Of a stretch of 24,560 bases of DNA, positions 1-7,090 are shown piece by piece; position 1 is the first letter of the stretch; every line of letters starts with the position of its first letter. This DNA is from UBA2943 sp946534895 (GTDB lineage Bacteria; Bacillota; Clostridia; Christensenellales; Aristaeellaceae), in assembly GCA_946534895.1 (NCBI GenBank), contig CAMNDE010000052.1, positions 1 to 24,560 on the forward strand, read 5' to 3'. The notes below the pieces were generated by a model that was not told the origin of the DNA, ran no database searches, and saw nothing but the letters and a program-made list of their open reading frames with translations. The position numbers and the translations under genes were made by a program.

Positions 1-733
1 CATACAGATACCTGAACTCATCTTCAAGAATCGGATGATCTGCAAAAAACAATGCATCGATGTTTTGAGACAGTCCAAGACTTTTATTCAGCTGATCCCA
101 GTAATAGGGAATTCCGCCAAGAATCATGTAGCACTCAAGCAACTGATATCTGTTCATCCGGATTCCCTTCGCCGCAGCAAATGCTTCACACTCGGAAAGC
201 GTGAATGGCTGCAGATTGATTTTCAATTGTATCCGGTTATATAAACCGCCTCTGTTATGGATGATTTTTTTCATCATCCAGCTTGTTGCTGAAGCGCATA
301 CAACCAGCACAATATCCTTTCTGGCTGTCATCCTTGCGTTCCAGAAATACTCAAGGGCCGGAAGAAAATCAGACTTTTTTGTGTCCATCCAGGACAGCTC
401 ATCGATAAAGATGACCTTTTTAGGTTCATCCGAAAGATCGATAAGGTCCTCCAGCAGACTGAACGCATCCAACCAGCTTTCCGGCTTTTTGAAGTTTTTC
501 AGACCCGATTTTTTCAGGGACACAGCAAAAGCTTCCAGTTGTGCTTTCTTTGTTTTCCCTCCATCCTGAGGCGAAAGCCCTGCGTGCTGAAACACAAAAT
601 GATACGCATAGGCCTCCCGGACCAGAAAGGTCTTTCCTACGCGGCGGCGGCCATATACAGCAATAAGCCTTGATTCATCCGCTTCTTTTGCGTTTCTGAG
701 CGCTTCCATCTCTTTTACTCTCGAAATGATCAT
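1..733 (-). CDS. Archaeal-type AAA ATPase (COG1672/PF01637-like), N-terminal part
   Basis: This minus-strand gene starts at 733 and runs off the left edge of the window; 244 residues are visible. I translated it by hand. Residues 27-35 (YGRRRVGKT) form a Walker A motif and residues 107-112 (VIFIDE) a Walker B motif. CASATSW (147-152) is a sensor-like segment. The order NRGGLYNR, then QPFTLSE, then LGGIPYYW is typical of the bacterial and archaeal ATPases of this group, many of which carry a C-terminal nuclease-like DUF234 domain. That C-terminal part would lie outside the window. The start is supported by GGAGG at 740-744, six bases upstream. The gene is more AT-rich than the rest of the window, which fits horizontal acquisition. 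The cellular role of this family is poorly defined. Assignment to the ATPase family is firm; function is not. Confidence 0.88.
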   Translation of the reverse strand, partial: MIISRVKEMEALRNAKEADESRLIAVYGRRRVGKTFLVREAYAYHFVFQHAGLSPQDGGKTKKAQLEAFAVSLKKSGLKNFKKPESWLDAFSLLEDLIDLSDEPKKVIFIDELSWMDTKKSDFLPALEYFWNARMTARKDIVLVVCASATSWMMKKIIHNRGGLYNRIQLKINLQPFTLSECEAFAAAKGIRMNRYQLLECYMILGGIPYYWDQLNKSLGLSQNIDALFFADHPILEDEFRYLY

Positions 734-745
734 GTCAGTCCTCCA

Positions 746-796
746 TGATAAAATCTCGGTAAGTCGATTTGAAACTGACTTACCGAGATTTTATCA
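746..796. repeat. 20-bp perfect inverted repeat, copy 1 of a palindrome pair
   Basis: The arms TGATAAAATCTCGGTAAGTC (746-765) and its exact complement (777-796) are separated by 11 bases. One end lies one base from the Shine-Dalgarno sequence of the ATPase gene (740-744). The other arm contains that gene's predicted -10. Arm length, loop length and core sequence match the second palindrome at 846-892. It could be an operator, an attenuator hairpin or the terminal structure of a small mobile repeat. An operator is the simplest reading, because the predicted transcript starts inside the arm and could not form the full hairpin. Confidence 0.85.
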
Positions 797-816
797 CAAA
801 CGTTCAAACCTAACAA
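788..816 (-). promoter_or_regulatory. Predicted sigma-A promoter of the ATPase gene (extended -10)
   Basis: On the minus strand, TTGTTA (811-816) is followed by a 17-base spacer and TAAAAT (788-793). The bases TGA directly before the -10 give an extended -10 signature. The -10 lies inside the upstream arm of the palindrome at 746-796, so transcription would start within that arm. A protein bound to the palindrome would therefore cover the promoter. Prediction from sequence only. Confidence 0.5.
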
Positions 817-845
817 TCGTTGTTTTTCAACGAATGTATATATTA

Positions 846-892
846 ATAAAATCTCGCTAAGCCGTTCTAAATATGACTTAGCGAGATTTTAT
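846..892. repeat. 18-bp inverted repeat, copy 2 of a palindrome pair
   Basis: The arms ATAAAATCTCGCTAAGCC (846-863) and 875-892 pair at 17 of 18 positions and flank an 11-base loop. The centre lies 98 bases from the centre of copy 1. The shared core is AAATCTCG, then G or C, then TAAG. The G/C difference is compensated in the opposite arm of each copy, so the dyad is conserved rather than the exact sequence. It begins about 47 bases after the stop codon of the adenosine-deaminase gene. The AT-rich ends of the arms could let it act as a transcription terminator in either direction. Confidence 0.8.
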
Positions 893-939
893 ATGACGAC
901 TTCTGAAAAACAGGTGCATCCGACCGAAACAGCATCCCC

Positions 940-3405
940 TCAGATCTTTCCCTGTCCATTCCTGCTGTATTCCACATTCTTTTCCATCATGTCCAGGATT
1001 TCCCGCACCGTATCCGGTCCAAGCCGGCGCACATACCCGCGAAGCGAACCTGCCTTGTTCATGAGCGGCCTGCAGTGCCCGTTCACATAGGTACGGCAGC
1101 GCCAGAGCGCGTTGCGGCCTTCCTGCATGAGATTCATGCAGGCGGAGTTCCCATCCAGGGCCAGCAGCACGGAAGGCCCGCGCTTGAATATGTCATAGGC
1201 AAAGCTCTTGTACAGTCCCATGCCCGTGCTCTCCAGAGCCAGCCGGATCCCGGCCCCGCTCTCCCGCAGCCTTTTCACTTCCCCGGAAGTGAGCAGCGTA
1301 GGCACGATGGCCATGATTTCAAAGCGTCCGGCACACTCCTGCACCAGCAGCTGCTCGTACCCGGTCATACGGTGTCCGATCACGAACACGACCTTTTCCG
1401 GGTCCGCCTGCCGCACCAGCTCCCGGATCAAGTGCACGCATTCCTCCCGGAGCACGGTACGGTGCTGGCTGTTGTTGAAGCTGCCCCCGGCCACAATGAC
1501 CGGCAGCTTTTCCCTGGGGAATGCGCGGATTTCTGCCTTCAGCGCCTCCTCGGCCGGCAGACGTCCCTCCGCCTGCCACATGGCCTGTGCCGGCTTCGGC
1601 ATGTCATGAAGCCGTTTTTCCAGTATCTTCAGCGCCTCCGGTCCTTCTGTGCGTATCCGCTCCTGAAACGTGCGCATGCCGTTTTCCAGTACCCGCGCGT
1701 CCGCGCAGCGCATGGCCATCATGTCCTCATCCGTGAGCCCCAGGAGTCTGGTCAGCGCCAGCTGTTCCTCCAGCGCATTGGTGCCGTAGAGTGCCGCGCC
1801 GTCCGTGCCCTGGATGCAGGGAATCCCGGCTTTCAGATAGGTTTTCAGCGGATGCCGTGCCAGGTCCGTCAGATTGTTGAGACGCACATTGCTGGTCAGC
1901 TGAAACTCCAGCACGGCTCCGGATGTATGCAGTTCCTCCAGCAGCCGTCTGCCTCTGGGCGAGGACAGCTCCGCCGTGTACAGTCCGTGCCCGATGCGCA
2001 GCGGGGGGAAAGCCTGTCCGTCCCGCAGCGCTTCCCGGACGCAGCGGATGCTGTTTTCCACATTCTCCCGCAGACTGTCGTTCTCGCCCGCGTGAATGCG
2101 GATCACGAACCCCGGCGTTTCGTCCGCGATCCTGACCAGTTCCCGGATAGCCGGCCGCAGTTCCAGGATATCATTGATCTCCTCGCCCAGGATGTCCGCC
2201 CCGGCCACATACGGGTCCGGCGCAAAGGCGCGCAGCACCCGCAGGTTTTCCGCCAGGTAATCCCCGGGCGTCACCTGATCCCGCACAATGGTCAGCGGAA
2301 TCCGGCGGATGCCCGCCAGAAAGCGCAGCGTCACGCCCGTCTCCCGGGTCACTTCCGGCATGACCGCGTGAATCTCCTTAAGCCTGTCAAGGCCTTCCTC
2401 CGCCCGGGACAGCGTGGTATCCGAGATTTCCGCGTACATAATCCCCTGATCCCGGTAGCTGCGCGCGATCCACAGGAGCTTGTCCTGGAACAGTGTATTG
2501 TCCGCATAGGCCGGGTTCTCCCGGTCCTTTTCCATGCGCTCAAGGAACGCGTCCACTCGCTCGTCCCCGGTGCGTCTGGGCCCTTCGTGCTTTTTTTCAC
2601 CCTCCATGCTTCTGCCCTTGGTGAACACATACCGGTACAGATACACCTTTTCCAGGTTCGCGAACACGGCCTGGCCGTCCTTGATCACCGTCAGCGAGTT
2701 CCGGATCCGGGCCAGGTTCTCCCTGGCATGCTCCGGGCACCCCAGGACTATGTCCGCGAAGTTCAGGTATGTCAGGTCATCCATGCGCCGCTCCAGATAC
2801 CGGCCCGTGAGCCCGGACGCACGCGCTTCCTCCTCGGTTTCCTTCCTGCGTGCCATGGCAAGCGCTGTCTGCGCCTCCGTCAGCTCAAGACCCAGCTTGC
2901 GCACATAATAGAAGGGATACCGGATCTCATGCATGATACCCATGGCCATGAGGATATCCGGCTCCAGAATGCCGTTCATATGCGTGTGCACATCCGTGCG
3001 GAACTTCACCTGTTTCGGGATATAGCTCTTGATCAGGGTTTCCCGCTCCGGCAGGGAAAAATCCTTGGACTGGCTCATCAGGGTTTTCACGATGGCGGAC
3101 ACGGACGCCTTGCGCTCCACGGTCCCGTCCGGGAAAATGTTGGCCACCTTGGTACTGCCAAGCCGGAAGATGTACACCTCCCGGTTGTCCCCGTCCACAA
3201 AGCAGGGGATCTGACCGCAGATGACCTTGAGCCCCATGCTGTCCTCACTTACCGGCAGGCGGCAGACCCGGGCCAGATTGGTGATCAGGTTGCCCGTGTG
3301 ATGGTTCGGCGTGCTGATCACATACCGCATGGAACCGTCCTCAAGGCTCAGGTCCACCCGCAGGTCCCCTTCGCGGTCCAGTGAAAACGTGCCAAATGCG
3401 CTCAT
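940..3405 (-). CDS. Multidomain adenosine-deaminase-like protein with C-terminal Rossmann/SLOG-like domain
   Basis: This 821-residue protein contains the metal-dependent adenosine/AMP deaminase signature: HTH at 140-142, HAGE at 438-441, GHG at 472-474 and GTDG at 533-536. The second aspartate of the usual DD pair is replaced by glycine. The spacing from the HxH motif to HAGE is about 100 residues longer than in classical deaminases of ~350 residues, so there is an insertion around 180-320. Residues 1-135 form an N-terminal extension that I do not recognise. Residues 633-770 begin with VIVAGGS and continue through VVFVIGH and MAIVP to VLLALDGNSA, alternating strand and helix as in nucleotide-binding SLOG/LOG-type Rossmann folds; that assignment is my inference. 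There is no signal peptide, so it should be cytosolic. AAAGGAG upstream supports the start. Size and insertion recall RdrB of the RADAR phage-defence system, but no RdrA-like partner is visible. Confidence 0.85.
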   Translation of the reverse strand: MSAFGTFSLDREGDLRVDLSLEDGSMRYVISTPNHHTGNLITNLARVCRLPVSEDSMGLKVICGQIPCFVDGDNREVYIFRLGSTKVANIFPDGTVERKASVSAIVKTLMSQSKDFSLPERETLIKSYIPKQVKFRTDVHTHMNGILEPDILMAMGIMHEIRYPFYYVRKLGLELTEAQTALAMARRKETEEEARASGLTGRYLERRMDDLTYLNFADIVLGCPEHARENLARIRNSLTVIKDGQAVFANLEKVYLYRYVFTKGRSMEGEKKHEGPRRTGDERVDAFLERMEKDRENPAYADNTLFQDKLLWIARSYRDQGIMYAEISDTTLSRAEEGLDRLKEIHAVMPEVTRETGVTLRFLAGIRRIPLTIVRDQVTPGDYLAENLRVLRAFAPDPYVAGADILGEEINDILELRPAIRELVRIADETPGFVIRIHAGENDSLRENVENSIRCVREALRDGQAFPPLRIGHGLYTAELSSPRGRRLLEELHTSGAVLEFQLTSNVRLNNLTDLARHPLKTYLKAGIPCIQGTDGAALYGTNALEEQLALTRLLGLTDEDMMAMRCADARVLENGMRTFQERIRTEGPEALKILEKRLHDMPKPAQAMWQAEGRLPAEEALKAEIRAFPREKLPVIVAGGSFNNSQHRTVLREECVHLIRELVRQADPEKVVFVIGHRMTGYEQLLVQECAGRFEIMAIVPTLLTSGEVKRLRESGAGIRLALESTGMGLYKSFAYDIFKRGPSVLLALDGNSACMNLMQEGRNALWRCRTYVNGHCRPLMNKAGSLRGYVRRLGPDTVREILDMMEKNVEYSRNGQGKI

Positions 3406-3434
3406 CCCTTATGCTCCTTTCCCGTTCTGAAGAA

Positions 3435-3463
3435 AGTATATAAGCCCGGGCACCGCGCGTCAA
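3435..3463 (-). promoter_or_regulatory. Predicted sigma-A promoter of the adenosine-deaminase gene
   Basis: On the minus strand, TTGACG (3458-3463), a 17-base spacer and TATACT (3435-3440) form a near-consensus promoter. It leaves a short leader of about 20-25 bases before the start codon at 3405. The gene is thus likely transcribed alone from its own strong promoter. Confidence 0.75.
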
Positions 3464-3551
3464 TCATCCAAAGCGTCTGTCCTGCCCCTGCACTGCTTCC
3501 CATATTCATGGAAATATCCACAGACGGTCTGCCGGCATCCCGCATTCCCTG

Positions 3552-3566
3552 TACATACTGTATGTA
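3552..3566. promoter_or_regulatory. 15-bp perfect palindrome, possible operator
   Basis: TACATAC, a central T, and GTATGTA form a perfect odd-length palindrome, a common shape for dimeric repressor sites. It lies about 90 bases upstream of the -35 of the adenosine-deaminase gene and just before the first direct repeat. The binding protein is unknown. Confidence 0.4.
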
Positions 3567-3575
3567 TGCTGCAAT

Positions 3576-3674
3576 CTGGTACGGTGATTTCCATGTTCAC
3601 GAAAACCGTACTATTTCTGAAATCCCCTGCGGCATATGGCTTCTCGCCCCATTTTCACGCCGTCAGGTGTAAAA
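3576..3674. repeat. Diverged direct repeat with dyad, copy 1
   Basis: It begins CTGGTACGGT and ends GTGTAAAA, and aligns along its whole length with 3710-3806 after small gaps. The best conserved part is TTCCATGTTCACGAAAA. It is flanked by the dyad GTACGGT (3579-3585) and ACCGTAC (3605-3611), which could form a stem of seven pairs. The start-to-start distance between copies is 134 bases. It may be a REP-like dispersed element or a regulatory RNA motif. Confidence 0.7.
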
Positions 3675-3709
3675 CTTTCCTGCAGATTTCTCCGCCCCGC
3701 CTTTCCGTT

Positions 3710-3806
3710 CTGGTACGGTATTCCATGTTCACGAAAATCGTACTATTCCTGAAACTCCTTATGATATATGGCTTTCCGGCTGTTTTCCATGTGCCGAAGT
3801 GTCAAA
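3710..3806. repeat. Diverged direct repeat with dyad, copy 2
   Basis: Second copy of the element at 3576-3674. The dyad is GTACGGT (3713-3719) and ATCGTAC (3737-3743). The single change relative to copy 1 turns one G-C pair into a G-U wobble, so pairing is kept in RNA read on the plus strand. The downstream half, around ATATGGCTT, is less conserved. It ends about 55 bases before the -35 of the SpoIID-like operon. Confidence 0.7.
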
Positions 3807-3859
3807 CAGTCCCTGCGTCTGCTCTTTTCTCAGGCCAGACCGCCTTCACATATCCCGCC

Positions 3860-3888
3860 TTTTCAAAGTCCGCGAAAGAGACTAAAAT
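3860..3888 (+). promoter_or_regulatory. Predicted promoter of the SpoIID-PrsW-Gx-GH2 operon
   Basis: TTTTCA (3860-3865) and TAAAAT (3883-3888) are separated by 17 bases and lie about 30 bases before the first start codon. The -35 matches the consensus at four of six positions and the -10 at five of six. It is the only good candidate close to the gene. Confidence 0.45.
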
Positions 3889-3919
3889 ATAGGAACCATT
3901 TCTTTACCGGAGGTAAGCT

Positions 3920-5596
3920 ATGCGACGACCGGCCATCATGCTGCTCCTGCTCCTGCTTGCAGCGGCATGCCTGTTTTCCGCCTCTGCGGAGGAAGCTGCG
4001 CCCATCATACGGGTACAGCTGCGCCGTCTGAACCTCACCGACCGCATGGATCTGATCCTTGACGGCGATTACAGCCTGACCGGAGAGCATCTGTCCGCTT
4101 CCCTGGAAAGCGGCGCCAGCTGCATTGTCCAGATCCGGGACGGCCACCTGGTCCTGTTCTGTGACAAGGTGCGCATGGACGCCGGCAGTTTTCTGACCTT
4201 TACCCGGCACTCCGGCAGCGGCTTCCGCCTGACCCGGGACGGGAACCTGTATGCCGGAGACCTGAAGCTCACCGTGAACGGCGGCATTCTTGAACCCGTG
4301 CTCCATATCTCCGTGGAAGACTACCTGCGCGGCGTGCTCCCCTATGAGATGAGCAATGACTTCCCGCTGGAAGCCCTGAAAGCCCAGGCCGTGTGCGCCC
4401 GCACCTATGCGCTGGCCCATGTGCGCACGGACCGCAGCTGGGACGTGGTGGACACCACCAATGACCAGGTTTTCCGAGGGTACAGCGGCGAGAACCCGCG
4501 CTGCGACCAGGCTATTCTGGAAACCGCGGGCATCGTGGGCATGTGGAAGAACCGCCTGGCCAGCTGCTATTATGCCGCTTCCAACGGCGGCCAGACAGAC
4601 CTGGAAAGCCACGCCTGGCTGGGCATGGAGGATTCCGGGCTCTACATCATCACAGACGATCCCTATGACCTGGCCAATCCGGAAAGCCTGGTCAAGTCCG
4701 TCACCCTTTCCCGTAACGGGCATGACCTGCCGGAATTCTTCGTCCAGGCCGTATACGAACGCTTCATGGACACCCTGGTGCAGATGGGGTATGACCCGCG
4801 CCGGGAATCCTTCCGCATTGACGCCCTCACCGGCCTGAGCCTCACCGGCGCCACGCTTGGCGAAGAGCACCACTACAGGTCCGAGCTCGTGGTCACCTTC
4901 AGCTTTTCCGGCCGCCCGCTGCTCACCGGCGCGGACGATGAGCTTCTGCTCTTCTCCACGCCCAGTCCGGATGCGGACGCTGAGAGCATGTACGGACCCA
5001 TGACCGCCTGTCCCCAGGCCGCTCAGGTCATCCTGCCCCTGTTCCCGGACCTGGCCGACCAGTTCTCCCTGCAGTTCCCGGGCACAGACTACGAACTCGT
5101 CACCCTTGTGGACACCGGCACCGCCTTCCGCCTGGAAAGCCGGCGCTTCGGCCACGGCGTTGGCATGAGCCAGCGCGGCGCGCAGTACATGGCAGCGCAT
5201 GAGCACTGGACCTTTGATCAGATCCTGGGCTTCTATTATCCCGGTATGGAACTGCGCATCGCGCCCTCCGGCCAGGCACTTCTGCCGGCCATGAACCGGT
5301 ATCTCGCCGGCACGCCGGCACCGTCCGCCTCCCCCACACCCCGGCCCACGCTCATGCCTGTCACACTTCCGCTCCCGGCCAATGCCTGGCTGGCCAGCGT
5401 GGAGCATATCGCGGAAGACTCTTCCCTGAACCTGAGAAGCGAGCCTTCCATGGCCTCAGATATTCTCATGCGCCTGTATCCGCACCAGCGTCTGCAGGTG
5501 CTGGAGACCAGCGAGGACGGGCAGTGGGCGCACGTGCGCACCGACAGCATGGAAGGCTACGTGCTCGTCTCCTTCCTGGAAAAAGTCGGACCCTGA
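3920..5596 (+). CDS. Exported SpoIID/LytB-domain protein with C-terminal SH3 domain
   Basis: The 558-residue protein starts with a signal peptide (about 1-23, cleavage after ASA). It then carries a SpoIID/LytB domain, the family of peptidoglycan glycan-strand lytic enzymes used in sporulation and wall remodelling. Diagnostic segments are YLRGVLPYEM (135-144), which contains the glutamate E143 at the catalytic position of the family; ALKAQAVCARTYAL (152-165); YYAASNGGQTD (217-227); and GHGVGMSQRGAQ (411-422). A proline-rich linker (about 465-487) leads to a bacterial SH3 domain (495-555, LNLRSEPS onward) that probably binds the wall. It is much longer than classical SpoIID (~340 residues) because of the SH3 tail and an insertion between 230 and 400. 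GGAGG seven bases upstream fixes the start. It is the first gene of the operon, with PrsW 15 bases behind. Whether it acts in sporulation or in vegetative wall turnover cannot be told. Confidence 0.92.
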   Translation: MRRPAIMLLLLLLAAACLFSASAEEAAPIIRVQLRRLNLTDRMDLILDGDYSLTGEHLSASLESGASCIVQIRDGHLVLFCDKVRMDAGSFLTFTRHSGSGFRLTRDGNLYAGDLKLTVNGGILEPVLHISVEDYLRGVLPYEMSNDFPLEALKAQAVCARTYALAHVRTDRSWDVVDTTNDQVFRGYSGENPRCDQAILETAGIVGMWKNRLASCYYAASNGGQTDLESHAWLGMEDSGLYIITDDPYDLANPESLVKSVTLSRNGHDLPEFFVQAVYERFMDTLVQMGYDPRRESFRIDALTGLSLTGATLGEEHHYRSELVVTFSFSGRPLLTGADDELLLFSTPSPDADAESMYGPMTACPQAAQVILPLFPDLADQFSLQFPGTDYELVTLVDTGTAFRLESRRFGHGVGMSQRGAQYMAAHEHWTFDQILGFYYPGMELRIAPSGQALLPAMNRYLAGTPAPSASPTPRPTLMPVTLPLPANAWLASVEHIAEDSSLNLRSEPSMASDILMRLYPHQRLQVLETSEDGQWAHVRTDSMEGYVLVSFLEKVGP

Positions 5597-5611
5597 AAGG
5601 AGTTTCCCTGA

Positions 5612-6322
5612 ATGATCCTCTATTCCTCATGGCGCACGATCCTCGTCGTCAGCGCCGTGCTTCCCGCCCTGTTCCTGCTGGTGCGCACCTGGCGCCTGGA
5701 CCGTCTGGAAAAGGAAAGCCCGTCCCTGCTCGTGTCGCTGGTGGTCCTGGGCATTGTCTCCACGGTCCTGGCCATTGCCTGGGAGTGGGTGGGCACCTTC
5801 CTGCTGGACCGCTCCATGTCCGAGCGGGATCCCGCCTATCATTATGTGTTCTGCTTTCTGGTGGTGGGCCTTGGCGAGGAGCTGTGCAAATTTGTGCTGC
5901 TCTACCGCCGCACCTGGCGCGAGCGCGAGTTCAACTGCACCTATGACGCCGTGGTCTATGCCGTGTTCCTCTCCCTGGGCTTTGCGCTGTGGGAAAACGT
6001 GCGCTATGTGTTTGCCTACGGCCTGTCCACCGCGCTGGTGCGCGCCCTGACCGCCGTGCCCGGGCATGCGTCCTTCGGCGTGTTCATGGGCGTGTGGTAC
6101 GGCCGGGCCAAAGCCCTGAGCCTGCGGCGCGACCATACCTTCAGCCGGGCCTGCCTTCTGCTCTGTGTGCTGATCCCCGCCGCCCTGCACGGGCTCTACG
6201 ACTTTATCGCCACGGACACAAGCGCTGCGGAATGGGTATTCCCCGTCTTCATTCTCACGCTCTTTGCGCTGAGCTATGCACAGATCCGCCGCTCATCCAG
6301 GCAGGATGCCCCGCTGAGATAG
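5612..6322 (+). CDS. PrsW-family intramembrane metalloprotease
   Basis: A 236-residue polytopic membrane protein. The three motifs of the PrsW family are present: EExxK at 89-93 (EELCK), FxxxE at 124-128 (FALWE) and HxxxD at 193-197 (HGLYD). A further histidine lies in VPGHASFG (149-156). In Bacillus, PrsW makes the site-1 cut in the anti-sigma factor RsiW. I see no anti-sigma or ECF sigma gene in this window, so the substrate is unknown. AAAGGAG upstream supports the start, and the gap to the SpoIID-like gene is 15 bases, consistent with co-transcription in an envelope-related operon. About seven hydrophobic segments are visible, starting at residue 9. Confidence 0.88.
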   Translation: MILYSSWRTILVVSAVLPALFLLVRTWRLDRLEKESPSLLVSLVVLGIVSTVLAIAWEWVGTFLLDRSMSERDPAYHYVFCFLVVGLGEELCKFVLLYRRTWREREFNCTYDAVVYAVFLSLGFALWENVRYVFAYGLSTALVRALTAVPGHASFGVFMGVWYGRAKALSLRRDHTFSRACLLLCVLIPAALHGLYDFIATDTSAAEWVFPVFILTLFALSYAQIRRSSRQDAPLR

Positions 6323-6384
6323 ACAGGACATACCCTGCATTCCGCGCCTTTTCCCGGAAATCTTAGGCACCTTGGAGGAATCAC

Positions 6385-7089
6385 ATGCCGAGCCGACTCA
6401 ACACTTCCAGCCAGCGCCTGACACTGAGTGCCATGCTGCTGGCTGTCATGCTGGTCCTGGGCTGGGTGGAAAGCCTGCTGCCCTCCCCGGGCGTTCCGGG
6501 GATCAAGCTGGGCCTGTCCAACTCCGTGCTCATCTTTGCCGTCTATATGCTGGACGTGCCCACCGCCTATATTCTCATGACATCCAAGGTGATGCTCTCC
6601 GCCCTCATGTTCGGCGGCGTGTCCGCCATGATCTACGCCTTTGCCGGCGGGCTCACCAGCCTGACCATGATGGTGCTTCTGCACCGCCTGCGCCGCCTGG
6701 ACTGCATTGTCATCTCCATGGCCGGCGGCATGAGCCACAATATCGGTCAGGTCATGATGGCCATCCTGGTGCTGCATACGCCCCGGGCCATCCTGGGCTA
6801 CCTCGGCCTGCTCATGCTCGTGGGCCTTGCCTGCGGCGCGCTCACCGGTGTCGCCGCGCGCCAGGTCATGCATCACCTGAAGCACCTGCAGCGCACGCTC
6901 CGACGGCCCAGGGGCCGCAGGACCGGCACCCTCACTGTGATTCTGGCTCTTGTCTTCGTGCTTGTCACCGCCTTCTCTGCCGTGCGCAGCATGCAGGTCA
7001 TTGATCAGGTGCACATTGAGGTCCTGCCCGAAATGTCCCAGCCCATCCAGAGCGATACCCCGCCTTTTACCAATCAAGGAGGTTCCTGA
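6385..7089 (+). CDS. Gx/HepI-type integral membrane protein (ECF S-component-like) with C-terminal extension
   Basis: The 234-residue membrane protein has the Hpre_diP_synt_I (PF07456) signature PGIKLGLSN (38-46), followed by four or five hydrophobic segments up to about residue 157. Members are annotated as heptaprenyl diphosphate synthase component I or as Gx transporters, and resemble substrate-binding S components of ECF transporters; the substrate is not established. After an arginine-rich stretch (170-179) there is an extra membrane segment (181-200) and a short polar tail with proline-containing segments. This part is not in the core domain. TTGGAGG upstream supports the start. The stop codon ends one base before the start of the GH2 gene, so the two are translationally linked. 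No NusG-domain-II or Fe-S gene, frequent neighbours of this family, is present. Confidence 0.82.
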   Translation: MPSRLNTSSQRLTLSAMLLAVMLVLGWVESLLPSPGVPGIKLGLSNSVLIFAVYMLDVPTAYILMTSKVMLSALMFGGVSAMIYAFAGGLTSLTMMVLLHRLRRLDCIVISMAGGMSHNIGQVMMAILVLHTPRAILGYLGLLMLVGLACGALTGVAARQVMHHLKHLQRTLRRPRGRRTGTLTVILALVFVLVTAFSAVRSMQVIDQVHIEVLPEMSQPIQSDTPPFTNQGGS

Positions 7090-7090
7090 T

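Larger units (their letters stand above)
3406..3919. other. Intergenic region between divergent genes, with repeats and no convincing gene
   Basis: This 514-base stretch separates the divergent adenosine-deaminase and SpoIID-like genes. It holds one predicted promoter at each end, a 15-bp palindrome at 3552-3566 and two diverged direct repeats at 3576-3674 and 3710-3806. Frames that stay open across the repeats lack a ribosome binding site and only reflect the repeat, so I call no gene here. Confidence 0.7.

Noticed and set aside
1075..3384. Long plus-strand frame antisense to the adenosine-deaminase gene
   Set aside because: The minus strand encodes clear catalytic motifs with its own promoter and ribosome site; the antisense frame is an effect of high GC content.
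940..3405. Calling the deaminase gene a complete RADAR system with the adjacent ATPase
   Set aside because: The ATPase at 1-733 belongs to the archaeal-type COG1672 group, not the large RdrA type. It has its own promoter and is separated by two palindromes. Only resemblance to RdrB can be suggested.
3566..3892. Possible 108-residue small protein across the two direct repeats
   Set aside because: No Shine-Dalgarno sequence; the internal protein repeat is explained by the DNA repeat, whose conservation follows a dyad rather than codon positions.
3863..5407. Long minus-strand frame antisense to the SpoIID-like gene
   Set aside because: The plus strand has the signal peptide, SpoIID motifs and SH3 domain; the minus frame has no start signal or recognisable domain.
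6950..7090. Longer start for the GH2 mannosidase
   Set aside because: The upstream ATG lies inside the preceding gene in another frame; ATG 7091 has a strong ribosome site and begins at the family's usual N-terminus.
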